Assembly (NCBI GenBank): GCA_938022295.1
Contig: CALIDR010000098.1
Coordinates: forward strand, 1 to 23,220
Direction of reading: 5' to 3'
From: an uncultured Burkholderiaceae bacterium
Lineage (GTDB): Bacteria > Pseudomonadota > Gammaproteobacteria > Burkholderiales > Burkholderiaceae_C
Length of the DNA stretch: 23,220 nucleotides
Both the position numbers and the translations under genes were made by a program. Shown piece by piece: positions 1 through 7,013 of the stretch (positions within the stretch are counted from its first letter, which is position 1; every line of letters begins with the position of its first letter). The notes beneath the pieces are model-generated. The model saw only the letters and a list, made by a program, of their open reading frames with translations. It ran no database searches and was not told the DNA's origin.

Positions 1-110
1 ATCGGGTGCGCAGCGTGGTCACCCAGGGGGTGACTGTCCGCGTGGGCGAAAACACCAGGCATGAGAGCAGATTGCATGCGGGATCGAGCGGCCGACTGCC
101 GGATCTAGGC

Positions 111-1340
111 TCAGTGCAGCAGGTCGTACAACGTGCGCGCGACGACCTTCGTCGCGCGCCGCAGGTCGTCGAGCACGAGATGCTCGTCGGCGCGCTTGGC
201 GTTGCTGTCGCGCACCGTGCGCGGCCCGGCGCCGTAGATCACCGCCGGCACGCCGGCCGCGCCGTAGAGCCGCACGTCGGTGTACAGCGGCGTGCCGGAA
301 GTCGGGATCGGCTCGCCGAACACGGCCTGGCTGTGGCGCTGCAGCGCGGCCACGAGCTCGGCGTTGCGCGCATCGGGCTTCCACGCGTGGGCGAGCAGCA
401 GCCGCCTGACGTCGACCGTGATGCCGGGGAACGTCGCGGCGGCCTCGGCGATCACGCGGCGGATGTCGGCCTCGACCTGCGCCGGGTCCTCCTCGGGGAT
501 CATGCGGCGGTCCAGCCGCAGCACGACCTTGCCCGGCACGACGTTGGTGTTGGTGCCGCCTTCGATGCGCCCGACGTTGAGGTACGGGTGGGTGATGCCC
601 GGCACCTTCGACGTCACGCCGCGGTACAGCCCGTTCTGGCGGTACAGCGCCTCGAGGATCTTCACCGCGCCCTGCAGCGCGTCGACGCCGGTGTGCGGGA
701 TCGCCGCGTGCGCCATCTGCCCGTGGACCGTCACTTCCATCTGCAGGCAGCCGTTGTGCGCCACGACGACCTGATACGAGAAGCCGGCGGCGATCAGCAG
801 GTCCGGCTTCGTCAGGCCGTGGGCGAGCAGCCAGCCCGGGCCGAGTTCGCCGCCGAACTCTTCGTCGTACGTGAAGTGCAGCTCGACGCCGCCCTTCAGC
901 GGCTCGCCGAGCGCCTCCAGCGCGCGGGTGGCGAAGGTGTAGGTGGCGAAGTCGCTCTTGCTGACGGCCGCGGCGCGCCCGTAGAGCTTGCCGTCGAAGA
1001 TCTCGCCGCCGTAGGGGTCGTGCGTCCAGCCCTCGCCGGGCGGGACGACGTCGCCGTGGGCGTTCAGCGCGATCGTCTTGCCGCCCGCGCCGTAGCGCCG
1101 GCGCACGATCAGGTTCGTGATCGACTGCAGGCCGTAGGCCTGCACCCGCTCGGCCGGCACCGGATGCTTCTCGGCGCTCCAGCCGATCGCGGCGAGCAGT
1201 TCGGCCGTGCGCTCGGCGTGCGGCGCGTTGTTCCCCGGCGGCGTGTCGGTGGGCACGCGCACCAGTTCCTGCAGAAAGCGCACCTCGTCGTCGAAGTGGG
1301 CGTCGACCCAGGCGTCGAGTCGGTCGTAGGCGGCGTTCAC
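111..1340 (-). CDS. M20-fold hydrolase (ArgE/DapE-like deacylase relative) with degenerate metal site
   Basis: A 409-residue protein with the M20 layout: an AHGD motif (H95, D97), a DEE motif (E160/E161), a lid-domain MAH (H211) and a GGTNTNVVPG segment at 261-270. The GTG start at 1340 is chosen because GGAGG lies 8 nt upstream; an in-frame ATG at 1370 has no such site. Compared with canonical M20 enzymes, the bridging Asp in GRGxxDMK is replaced (GRAAAVSKSD, V126). The EPT Glu is replaced by the IAAGF stretch (183-187), and the C-terminal His aligns with K382. D130 or H387 might substitute. It is the last gene of the gntR-puuE-uraD/allC strand, 79 bp after uraD-allC, which suggests a role in ureide or N-acyl/carbamoyl product breakdown. 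The actual substrate is unknown. Fold confident, function not. Confidence 0.8.
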   Translation of the reverse strand: MNAAYDRLDAWVDAHFDDEVRFLQELVRVPTDTPPGNNAPHAERTAELLAAIGWSAEKHPVPAERVQAYGLQSITNLIVRRRYGAGGKTIALNAHGDVVPPGEGWTHDPYGGEIFDGKLYGRAAAVSKSDFATYTFATRALEALGEPLKGGVELHFTYDEEFGGELGPGWLLAHGLTKPDLLIAAGFSYQVVVAHNGCLQMEVTVHGQMAHAAIPHTGVDALQGAVKILEALYRQNGLYRGVTSKVPGITHPYLNVGRIEGGTNTNVVPGKVVLRLDRRMIPEEDPAQVEADIRRVIAEAAATFPGITVDVRRLLLAHAWKPDARNAELVAALQRHSQAVFGEPIPTSGTPLYTDVRLYGAAGVPAVIYGAGPRTVRDSNAKRADEHLVLDDLRRATKVVARTLYDLLH

Positions 1341-1419
1341 TGGGCTGTCCTCCGGTCGGTTGCCGAACATGGCCCCGCGGGAGTCGCGCGCTGGCGCCGC
1401 GGCGGCCGTGCGGGACCGC

Positions 1420-3213
1420 TCATGCGGCCTCCGCGAGCTGGTCGAGCAGGTGCCGGAACGCGCGCACGGCAAGGTCGATGTCGTCGTTGGTGCTCGATTC
1501 GAGCGGGTTGTGGCTGATGCCCGAGTTCAGGCCGCGCACGAACAGCATCGCCTGCGGCATCACCTCGTGCAGCTTCATCGCGTCGTGACCGGCGCCGCTG
1601 GGCATGCGGTGCACCGGCAGGCCGAGCGCGGCAACCGCGTTCTCCCACCGCCGCTGCCACGCCGGGGCGCTCGGCGCGGCGGCAGCGCGCAGCGTCTCCT
1701 CGACGCGGTACGCCAGGCCGCGGGTGCGGCAGATGCGGTCGAGCTCGGCGAGCACGTCGGCGGCGCAGGCGTCGCGCGCGGCGTCGGTCGTCGCGCGGAT
1801 GTCGAGGCTGAAGCGGCAGCGCCCCGGCACGACGTTGATCGAGCCGGCCGGCACCTCGAGCTGGCCCATCGTGCCGACGACCTCGGGCACCGCGGCCGCG
1901 CGCTGCTCGAGGAACACCGCGAGTTCGGCCACCGCCACCGCGGCGTCGCGCCGGCGGTCCATCGGCGTCGTGCCGGCGTGGCTGGCCATGCCGATCACCT
2001 CGCCGAGGTAGCGCACGCTGCCGTTGATCGACGTGACGACGCCCAGCGGCAGGTCGATCTCGTTGAGCACGGGGCCTTGCTCGATGTGCACCTCGACGAA
2101 GCCGAGGTAGCGCGCCGGGTCCCGCTTGAGCGCACGGATCGCCTCCAGCGTCGCGGGCAGGCCGGCGGCGCGCATCGCGTCGCGCATGCTGACGCCCTCG
2201 GCGTCGACCTGGTCGAGCCAGGCCGGGTCGAAGTGGCCGGTGAGCGCGCCCGAGCCGAGGAAGGTGGCCTTGTAGCGCTGGCCTTCCTCCTCGGCGAAGC
2301 CGACGACCTCGATGCCGAACGGCAGCCGCTGCCCGGCACGGTGCAGTTCGCGCACGGCGGCCATCGGCACGAAGATGCCGAGCCGCCCGTCGTACTTGCC
2401 GCCGTTGCGCACGGTGTCGTAGTGGCTGCCGGTCAGCAGCCGCGGGGCGTGCGGGTCGCGGCCGTGGAAGACGCCGACGACGTTGCCGACCGCGTCGATG
2501 CCCACCTCGTCGAAGCCGGCGTGCTTCATCCACGCCTGCAGCCGGTGGGCGCAGGCGCGGTGCGCGTCGGTGAGGTACGTCACCGTCAGCTGGCCGTGTT
2601 CCTTGAAGCCGGGGTCGCTCTCGGTGGCGAGCTCCTCGGCCCAGTCCCACACCAGGTTGCCGAGTTCGGGCGTGACGCCGAACTTGTCGTTCAGCCGGAT
2701 CTCGGCGATGCGGTGGATGTGGCGCAGCGCCTCGGCGTGCTCGAAGTCGGGTGGGTTCGCGAGCCGGCGCTCGAAGGTCGCGATGATCTCGCCCTTGGAC
2801 AGGCCCGTGCCGCGCGGACCGCGCACCGCGAGGATGAACGGGAAGCCGAACTTGGCGTTGTAGGCGGCGTTGAGCTGCTGGATCTTCGCGAACTCGTCGG
2901 GCGAGCAGGCGGTCAGGCCCGCCTTGCCCTGCTCGTGCGTCGACTCGGCGGTCAGCGTCTTCGCGACCATCGCCTTGCCGGCGAGTTCGGGGTGGGCGCG
3001 GATCAGCGCGAGCTGCGCTTCCACCGGCGCTTCGCGCACGGTGACGACGAGCGCGTGCTTCAGCTGCGCGAGGCTGGCGAACCCGCCGGCCGGCCGGCGC
3101 GTCCAGGTGCGTTCGGCGATCCAGGGCGAGTGCTCGTAGGTGCCGTCCAGCAGCGCCGCGAATTCGGCCTGCGACGCGGCGTTGAGCTGCGACAGGGTCA
3201 GGGGCATGGTCAT
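1420..3213 (-). CDS. Bifunctional OHCU decarboxylase / allantoate amidohydrolase fusion
   Basis: The protein has 597 residues in two domains. Residues 1-165 match OHCU decarboxylase (UraD), with the catalytic His in an AHPELAGK motif (H74) and a FPFILAVRG segment (124-132); this domain makes S-allantoin from OHCU. Residues about 170-597 match allantoate amidohydrolase (AllC, M20 carbamoylase branch). Its metal-site motifs are intact: GSHYDT (H264), GGKYDG (D275), AEEEG (E308-E310), EVHIEQGP (H376) and SHNPLE (H568). AllC hydrolyses allantoate to ureidoglycine, CO2 and ammonia. The start is the ATG that overlaps the puuE stop as ATGA (3210-3213), so translation is probably coupled. The two fused activities are not consecutive steps: allantoinase acts between them and is the gene immediately upstream. 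Similar fusions are, to my recollection, found in other betaproteobacteria. Confidence 0.93.
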   Translation of the reverse strand: MTMPLTLSQLNAASQAEFAALLDGTYEHSPWIAERTWTRRPAGGFASLAQLKHALVVTVREAPVEAQLALIRAHPELAGKAMVAKTLTAESTHEQGKAGLTACSPDEFAKIQQLNAAYNAKFGFPFILAVRGPRGTGLSKGEIIATFERRLANPPDFEHAEALRHIHRIAEIRLNDKFGVTPELGNLVWDWAEELATESDPGFKEHGQLTVTYLTDAHRACAHRLQAWMKHAGFDEVGIDAVGNVVGVFHGRDPHAPRLLTGSHYDTVRNGGKYDGRLGIFVPMAAVRELHRAGQRLPFGIEVVGFAEEEGQRYKATFLGSGALTGHFDPAWLDQVDAEGVSMRDAMRAAGLPATLEAIRALKRDPARYLGFVEVHIEQGPVLNEIDLPLGVVTSINGSVRYLGEVIGMASHAGTTPMDRRRDAAVAVAELAVFLEQRAAAVPEVVGTMGQLEVPAGSINVVPGRCRFSLDIRATTDAARDACAADVLAELDRICRTRGLAYRVEETLRAAAAPSAPAWQRRWENAVAALGLPVHRMPSGAGHDAMKLHEVMPQAMLFVRGLNSGISHNPLESSTNDDIDLAVRAFRHLLDQLAEAA

Positions 3214-4184
3214 TCCCAGACGAAGGCGGTGGCGGCGTCGAACGGGTGGGTGGCGCGCCAGTGGCGGGCGATGTCGATGCGCCGCGTCACCCATACGCGG
3301 TCGTGGCGTTCGACGTGGTCGAGAAACCGCTGCAGCGCGCGCATGCGGCCCGGGCGGCCGAGCAGGCGGCAGTGCATGCCGATCGACATCATCGTCGGCC
3401 GTTCGTCGCCCTCGGCCCAGTGCACGTCGAAGGCGTCGCGCAGGTACTGGAAGAACTCGTCGCCGTGGCTGTAGCCCTGCGGCAGCGCGAAGCGCATGTC
3501 GTTGGCGTCCAGCGTGTACGGCACGACGAGGTGCGGCACGAGCGTGCCGTCGCTGCGCCGCACCTGCAGCCACAACGGCAGGTCGTCGCCGTAGTAGTCG
3601 CTGTCGTACTCGAAGCCGCCGTGGTCGGCTACGAGGCGGCGCGTGTTCGGGCTGTCGCGGCCGGTGTACCAGCCCAGGCCGTGCACGTGCTGCGGGGTGG
3701 CCCGGCGCGGGCCGGTCATCTTCTCGAGGATCGCCATCGCGCGCGCCAGGTGCTCGCGCTCGGTGGCCTCGTCGACGGTCTGGTAGTGGATCCAGCGCCA
3801 GCCGTGGCAGGCGATCTCGTGCCCGAGCTCGACGAACGCGGCGGTGACCTCGGGGCAGCGCTCGAGCGCCATCGACACCCCGAACACGGTCAGCGGCAGG
3901 CGGCGACGCTCGAACTCGCGCAGGATGCGCCACACGCCGACGCGCGAGCCGTACTCGTAGATCGACTCCATCGACAGGTGGCGCGCCGGGAAGGCCGGCG
4001 GGTTGAACATCTCGGACAGGAACTGCTCGCTGCCGGCGTCGCCGTGCAGCACGCAGTTCTCGCCGCCTTCCTCGTAGTTCAGCACGAACTGCACCGCCAC
4101 GCGGGCGTTGCCCGGCCAGCGTGCGTGCGGCGGATTCGGGCCGTAGCCGCGCAGGTCGCGGGCGTAGCGGTCGGGCGCGGTCAT
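3210..4184 (-). CDS. puuE: Allantoinase, PuuE type (polysaccharide-deacetylase fold)
   Basis: A 324-residue cytoplasmic protein of the PuuE family, which hydrolyses allantoin to allantoate and is unrelated to the amidohydrolase-type AllB. Family hallmarks are the N-terminal RDLRGYGPNPPHARWPG, the NYEEGGE segment, a YEYGSRVGVWR stretch, GHEIACHGWRWI, and WYTGRDSPNTRRLV followed by YDSDYYGDDLP. Length is typical of the family (about 300-325). GGAGG lies just upstream of the ATG at 4184. It follows the GntR regulator by 19 bp and its stop overlaps the start of uraD-allC, so the decarboxylase, this enzyme and the amidohydrolase are made from one message and act in the order UraD, PuuE, AllC. Confidence 0.95.
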   Translation of the reverse strand: MTAPDRYARDLRGYGPNPPHARWPGNARVAVQFVLNYEEGGENCVLHGDAGSEQFLSEMFNPPAFPARHLSMESIYEYGSRVGVWRILREFERRRLPLTVFGVSMALERCPEVTAAFVELGHEIACHGWRWIHYQTVDEATEREHLARAMAILEKMTGPRRATPQHVHGLGWYTGRDSPNTRRLVADHGGFEYDSDYYGDDLPLWLQVRRSDGTLVPHLVVPYTLDANDMRFALPQGYSHGDEFFQYLRDAFDVHWAEGDERPTMMSIGMHCRLLGRPGRMRALQRFLDHVERHDRVWVTRRIDIARHWRATHPFDAATAFVWE

Positions 4185-4203
4185 CGGGCCTCCGTGGCGG
4201 GGG

Positions 4204-4947
4204 TCAGCGCGGGCGCAGCGCGCTCGCGAGGTCGGGCGTGCGCGGGTCCAGGTGCAGGTTGCGCTCGACGCTGCCGAGGTGGTGTTCCATCAGCCGCACC
4301 GCGGCGCGCGCGTCGCGGCGCTCGAGCGCGTCGACGATCTGCACGTGCTCCTGCTGCGAGTGCTCGGCCGACAGCGACGACTGGTACATCAGCGCGATCA
4401 GCGAGGAGCGGCCGAGCAGGTCGCCGATCAGGTCGGCGAGCACGTCGTTGCCGAGCATGCGCGCAAGCGCGACGTGGAAGTCGGCGAGCAGCCGCGTGCG
4501 GCCGCTGACGTCGGTGCGCGACACCGCCTCGCGCTCGTCCTTCAGGTGCGCGCGGAGTTCGGCGATCTGCGCCGGCGTGACCGACTCGGCGAGCCGGCGC
4601 ACGACCGCCGACTCGAGCATCGCCCGCACCTCGAACACCTGGCGCGCCTCCTCGACGCTGGGCTCGGCCACGCGCGCGCCGCGCGAGGGCTCGAGCGTGA
4701 CGAGGTGGTCGCGGCACAGCCGGTTCAGCGCCTGCCGCACGACGGTGCGCGAGACGCCGAAGATGTCGGCGATCTGCTGCTCGGCCAGCCGGGTGCCGGG
4801 CATCAGGCGCCGCTCGACGATTGCGGTGGTGATGGAGTCGACGATGCGCGCCGTGCTCGACGACTCGCCGCCGGCCTTCGCGCGGCGCCGCGCCGGCGCC
4901 CGCCGGGGCGGGTCGACGACCTGGAGCTGGGCGCGGCTGGGGGACAT
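4204..4947 (-). CDS. GntR-family transcriptional regulator (FCD subfamily), likely purine/ureide-responsive
   Basis: 247 residues from the ATG at 4947. The frame stays open 80 residues further upstream, but that extension is low-complexity and crosses the promoter/operator, so it is rejected. A winged helix-turn-helix lies at about 30-95, with the recognition region LAEQQIADIFGVSRTVVRQA (54-73). The C-terminal FCD domain shows the ligand/metal pattern DFH (D156, H158), H201 and H222/H223. FCD regulators usually bind a pathway metabolite, often with a divalent metal, and release palindromic GT-N-AC operators. The perfect palindrome at 4981-4994, just upstream, is the probable autoregulatory site. 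The gene is divergent from uraH and first in the strand carrying puuE and uraD-allC. The effector cannot be read from sequence; urate or allantoin are reasonable guesses. Confidence 0.9.
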   Translation of the reverse strand: MSPSRAQLQVVDPPRRAPARRRAKAGGESSSTARIVDSITTAIVERRLMPGTRLAEQQIADIFGVSRTVVRQALNRLCRDHLVTLEPSRGARVAEPSVEEARQVFEVRAMLESAVVRRLAESVTPAQIAELRAHLKDEREAVSRTDVSGRTRLLADFHVALARMLGNDVLADLIGDLLGRSSLIALMYQSSLSAEHSQQEHVQIVDALERRDARAAVRLMEHHLGSVERNLHLDPRTPDLASALRPR

Positions 4948-4965
4948 GTCGGGGATCGCTCGCGG

Positions 4966-4993
4966 TTGACGTGTGTGCGCAAGTGTATACACT
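4966..4993 (+). promoter_or_regulatory. Candidate promoter of uraH overlapped by the operator
   Basis: TTGACG (4966-4971) and TACACT (4988-4993) are separated by 16 bp and match sigma70 -35/-10 elements at 5/6 and 4/6 positions. The -10 lies inside the palindrome at 4981-4994, so a bound repressor would block it. On the minus strand the same palindrome offers TACACT (4987-4982) with a weaker TTGCGC (5009-5004) 16 bp away, giving a nearly symmetrical divergent promoter for gntR. Confidence 0.5.
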
Positions 4994-4994
4994 T
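4981..4994. promoter_or_regulatory. GntR-type operator, perfect palindrome AAGTGTATACACTT
   Basis: The 14-bp sequence equals its own reverse complement and sits between the divergent gntR and uraH genes, 34 bp from the gntR start and 71 bp from the uraH start. A TGTATACA core fits the GT-N-AC symmetry of GntR/FCD operators. A second copy, TGTATACACTTT, lies upstream of puuD at 5561-5572. Assignment to this particular regulator rests on adjacency. Confidence 0.7.
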
Positions 4995-5065
4995 TGAGCC
5001 GGCGCGCAAGCGTCGAGTATCCGGATTCACCCTCACGGCGCGCCCGGCGCGCGAAGGCCGACACC

Positions 5066-5419
5066 ATGGGCAAACTCACCACCCACGTTCTGGACACCGC
5101 CAACGGCTGCCCTGCGGCCGGCATGCGAGTCACGCTGCAGCGCCTGGACGGCGCCGGCGCGACGACCCTGAAGACCGTCACGCTCAACGCCGACGGCCGC
5201 GCCGACGCGCCGCTGCTCGAGGGCGACGCGCTGCAGCGCGGCCGCTACCGGCTCACGTTCGCCGTCGCCCCGTACTTCCTGGGCCGCGGCGCCGTGCTGC
5301 CGGAGCCGCCGTTCGTCGACGAAGTGCCGCTGGACTTCGGCATCGCCGACACGGCGGCGCACTATCACGTGCCACTGCTCGTGAGCCCGTGGAGCTACGG
5401 CACGTACCGCGGCAGCTGA
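5066..5419 (+). CDS. uraH: 5-hydroxyisourate hydrolase (transthyretin-like)
   Basis: A 117-residue protein, the usual HIUase length, hydrolysing 5-hydroxyisourate (the PuuD product) to OHCU, the substrate of the UraD domain on the opposite strand. Hallmarks are the N-terminal THVLDTANG (H7), DGRADAPLL (R45), HYHVPLLVSPWSYG (H99, H101) and the C-terminal YRGS tetrapeptide typical of bacterial HIUases as opposed to transthyretins. The ATG at 5066 is chosen because the protein begins at MGKLTTHVLD as in the family; 31 upstream in-frame residues are discarded. The ribosome-binding site is weak. No secretion signal is seen, so it is probably cytoplasmic. It is separated from puuD by 294 bp and has its own operator-covered promoter. 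Confidence 0.95.
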   Translation: MGKLTTHVLDTANGCPAAGMRVTLQRLDGAGATTLKTVTLNADGRADAPLLEGDALQRGRYRLTFAVAPYFLGRGAVLPEPPFVDEVPLDFGIADTAAHYHVPLLVSPWSYGTYRGS

Positions 5420-5559
5420 GCGTCGGGGCCACGGGCGCCGCGCGAGGGCCGCGTCGACGAGGGGCCTTCGGCCGCCGATCGATGACGAATCGTGCACCAT
5501 TGCTTTCACGCTTTCGGGTGGATCCCGCCGGGAAAACCCGGAGCATGTGGTGCACATCG

Positions 5560-5572
5560 ATGTATACACTTT
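5560..5572. promoter_or_regulatory. Second GntR-type operator upstream of puuD
   Basis: TGTATACACTTT (5561-5572) is identical over 12 bp to the site in the gntR-uraH gap. The left flank is one base off perfect symmetry (A rather than G at 5560). It lies about 140 bp before the puuD start. A spaced repeat, ATGTG-GTG-CACAT, sits 3 bp to its left. The same regulator probably controls puuD and the genes behind it. No convincing -35 box is seen. Confidence 0.6.
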
Positions 5573-5668
5573 CTTCACGTCGCCGCGGAGCCCGCGCGCC
5601 AGGCCGTCCGGCCTGCTGCCACGGTTTGCGACGTTCGCTCCTCACAGAGCCCGCCGTGGTGAGGGGAG

Positions 5669-5692
5669 GGCGCACCAGCGGTCCGGTGCGCC
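5669..5692 (+). promoter_or_regulatory. Hairpin in the puuD leader
   Basis: GGCGCACC (5669-5676) pairs with GGTGCGCC (5685-5692) around an 8-nt loop, 21 nt before the puuD ATG. A purine-rich GGGGAGGG stretch lies immediately 5' of it and overlaps its base. There is no strong Shine-Dalgarno between hairpin and start. It may set translation efficiency; this is structural inference only. Confidence 0.35.
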
Positions 5693-5713
5693 GTCCGACC
5701 CGCTGAGCGCCAG

Positions 5714-6925
5714 ATGGACGCATACCTCCTCGACTGGGCCAACCTGCTGCTGCGCTGGGCGCACGTGATCACGGCGATCGCCTGGATCGGCTCGTCGTTC
5801 TACTTCGTGCTGCTGGACAACAGCCTGACCAAGCCGCAAGACCGCGAGCTGAAGGACAAGGGCGTCGACGGCGAGATGTGGGCCGTGCACGGCGGGGGCT
5901 TCTACCACTCGAACAAGTACCTCGTGGCGCCTCGCTGGCGGCCGCTGCCCGAGAACCTGCACTGGTCGTACTGGGAGAGCTACAGCACCTGGCTCACCGG
6001 CTTCGCGCTGTTCACGGTGCTGTACCTGTTCAACGCCGGCACGTTCCTCGTCGACAAGACCGTGTTCGACTGGTCGCCCGGCGCGGCGATCGCGGCCTCG
6101 CTCGGCTTCCTGGTCGCCTTCTGGATCGTCTACGACGCGATCTGCCGCGTCTTCGGGCAGAAGAAGAACGGCGACCTGATCGTCGGCGTGCTGGTGTTCG
6201 CGTTCGTCGTGTTCGCCTCGTGGCTCGCGTGCCAGCTGTTCGCCGGCCGCGCGGCATTCCTGCTCGTCGGCGCGATGATCGCCACGGCGATGAGCGCCAA
6301 CGTCTTCTTCTGGATCATCCCGGGGCAGCGCAAGGTCGTCGCCGACCTGCGCGCCGGGCGCAACCCCGACCCGATCCACGGCCAGCGCGGCAAGCAGCGC
6401 AGCGTGCACAACACGTACTTCACGCTGCCGGTGATCGTCGCGATGCTGAGCAACCACTACGGCTGGCTGTACCAGGGGCCGCACAACTGGCTCGTGCTCG
6501 TGCTGCTGATGCTCGCCGGCGCGCTGATCCGCCACAGCTTCGTCGTCCGCCACAAGGCGCACGTGCTGGGCAAGCGCACGCCGTGGGAGCACGCCGCCGT
6601 CGGCACGGCGTTGCTGGTCGGCCTGGCGCTGTGGCTCGCGCCACCGCCGCCGAGCGCCGAGGCGCTCGCCGCGGCGGCCAGGCCGGTCGGCTATGCCGAC
6701 GTGCGCGCCGTCGTCGACCAGCGCTGCGTGATGTGCCACAACGCCGACCTCGCGCAGAAGAACGTCGCGCTGCACACTCCGGAACTGCTGAAGCAGCACG
6801 CGCAGGCGGTCTACCAGCAGACGGCGGTGCTCAGGCTGATGCCGCTGAACAACGCCACCCAGATCACCGACGCCGAGCGCATGCTCGTCAAGCGCTGGTT
6901 CGACAACGGCGCACCGGTCGACTGA
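5714..6925 (+). CDS. puuD: Urate hydroxylase PuuD: membrane protein with C-terminal cytochrome c domain
   Basis: The 403-residue protein oxidises urate to 5-hydroxyisourate. About eight hydrophobic segments (residues 10-30 up to about 300) form the integral membrane domain. Conserved-looking stretches include WAHVITAIAWIGSSFYF, HGGGFYHSNKY, NLHWSYWESY and RSVHNTYFTLPVI. The tail is a class I cytochrome c domain with CVMCH (338-342) and a probable axial Met in RLMPLN (M376). Unlike soluble uricases, PuuD enzymes are thought to pass electrons to the respiratory chain instead of making H2O2. The ATG fits the family N terminus; the ribosome-binding site is poor and a hairpin lies just upstream. 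It is followed by the permease and deaminase genes on the same strand. Confidence 0.95.
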   Translation: MDAYLLDWANLLLRWAHVITAIAWIGSSFYFVLLDNSLTKPQDRELKDKGVDGEMWAVHGGGFYHSNKYLVAPRWRPLPENLHWSYWESYSTWLTGFALFTVLYLFNAGTFLVDKTVFDWSPGAAIAASLGFLVAFWIVYDAICRVFGQKKNGDLIVGVLVFAFVVFASWLACQLFAGRAAFLLVGAMIATAMSANVFFWIIPGQRKVVADLRAGRNPDPIHGQRGKQRSVHNTYFTLPVIVAMLSNHYGWLYQGPHNWLVLVLLMLAGALIRHSFVVRHKAHVLGKRTPWEHAAVGTALLVGLALWLAPPPPSAEALAAAARPVGYADVRAVVDQRCVMCHNADLAQKNVALHTPELLKQHAQAVYQQTAVLRLMPLNNATQITDAERMLVKRWFDNGAPVD

Positions 6926-6940
6926 CCGCTCCCTTCGAGA

Positions 6941-6957
6941 CGGCCGGATCACGGCCG
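6941..6957. repeat. Short inverted repeat between puuD and the permease gene
   Basis: CGGCCG at 6941-6946 and 6952-6957 with a 5-nt spacer can form a 6-bp hairpin 15 bp after the puuD stop. No T-run follows. It could be an mRNA-processing or attenuation element, or chance in GC-rich DNA. Confidence 0.25.
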
Positions 6958-7013
6958 CACCGCCCCCGCGCGACCGGGGCAAGGCGTCGCACACCCTTCA
7001 AGAGGAGACACCC

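Larger units (their letters stand above)
5420..5713. other. uraH-puuD intergenic region with leader elements
   Basis: I found no gene in these 294 bp. From left to right they hold a small inverted repeat CCGGG-AAAA-CCCGG (5528-5541) that could end uraH transcription but has no T-run, and an ATGTG-GTG-CACAT repeat (5545-5557). These are followed by the second TGTATACA operator (5560-5572) and an 8-bp hairpin close to the puuD start (5669-5692). Short overlapping ORFs here resemble no known protein. Confidence 0.6.

Noticed and set aside
1..110. Left-edge DNA with an inverted repeat GTCACCC/GGGTGAC (18-34) and a short minus-strand frame open to the edge
   Set aside because: No T-run for a terminator and no ribosome-binding site before the candidate Met codons; too short to call a gene.
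1360..3474. A 704-residue open frame on the plus strand opposite uraD-allC and puuE
   Set aside because: It is rich in Arg, Val, His and Ala with no domain pattern and is antisense to two clear enzymes; long antisense frames are expected at this GC content.
4948..5187. 80-residue N-terminal extension of the GntR regulator
   Set aside because: It would run through the operator, the divergent promoter and the start of uraH, and FCD regulators normally start close to the helix-turn-helix.
5531..5768. Short overlapping frames in the uraH-puuD gap
   Set aside because: They overlap the operator and leader hairpin, are Arg/Pro-rich and show no start signals.
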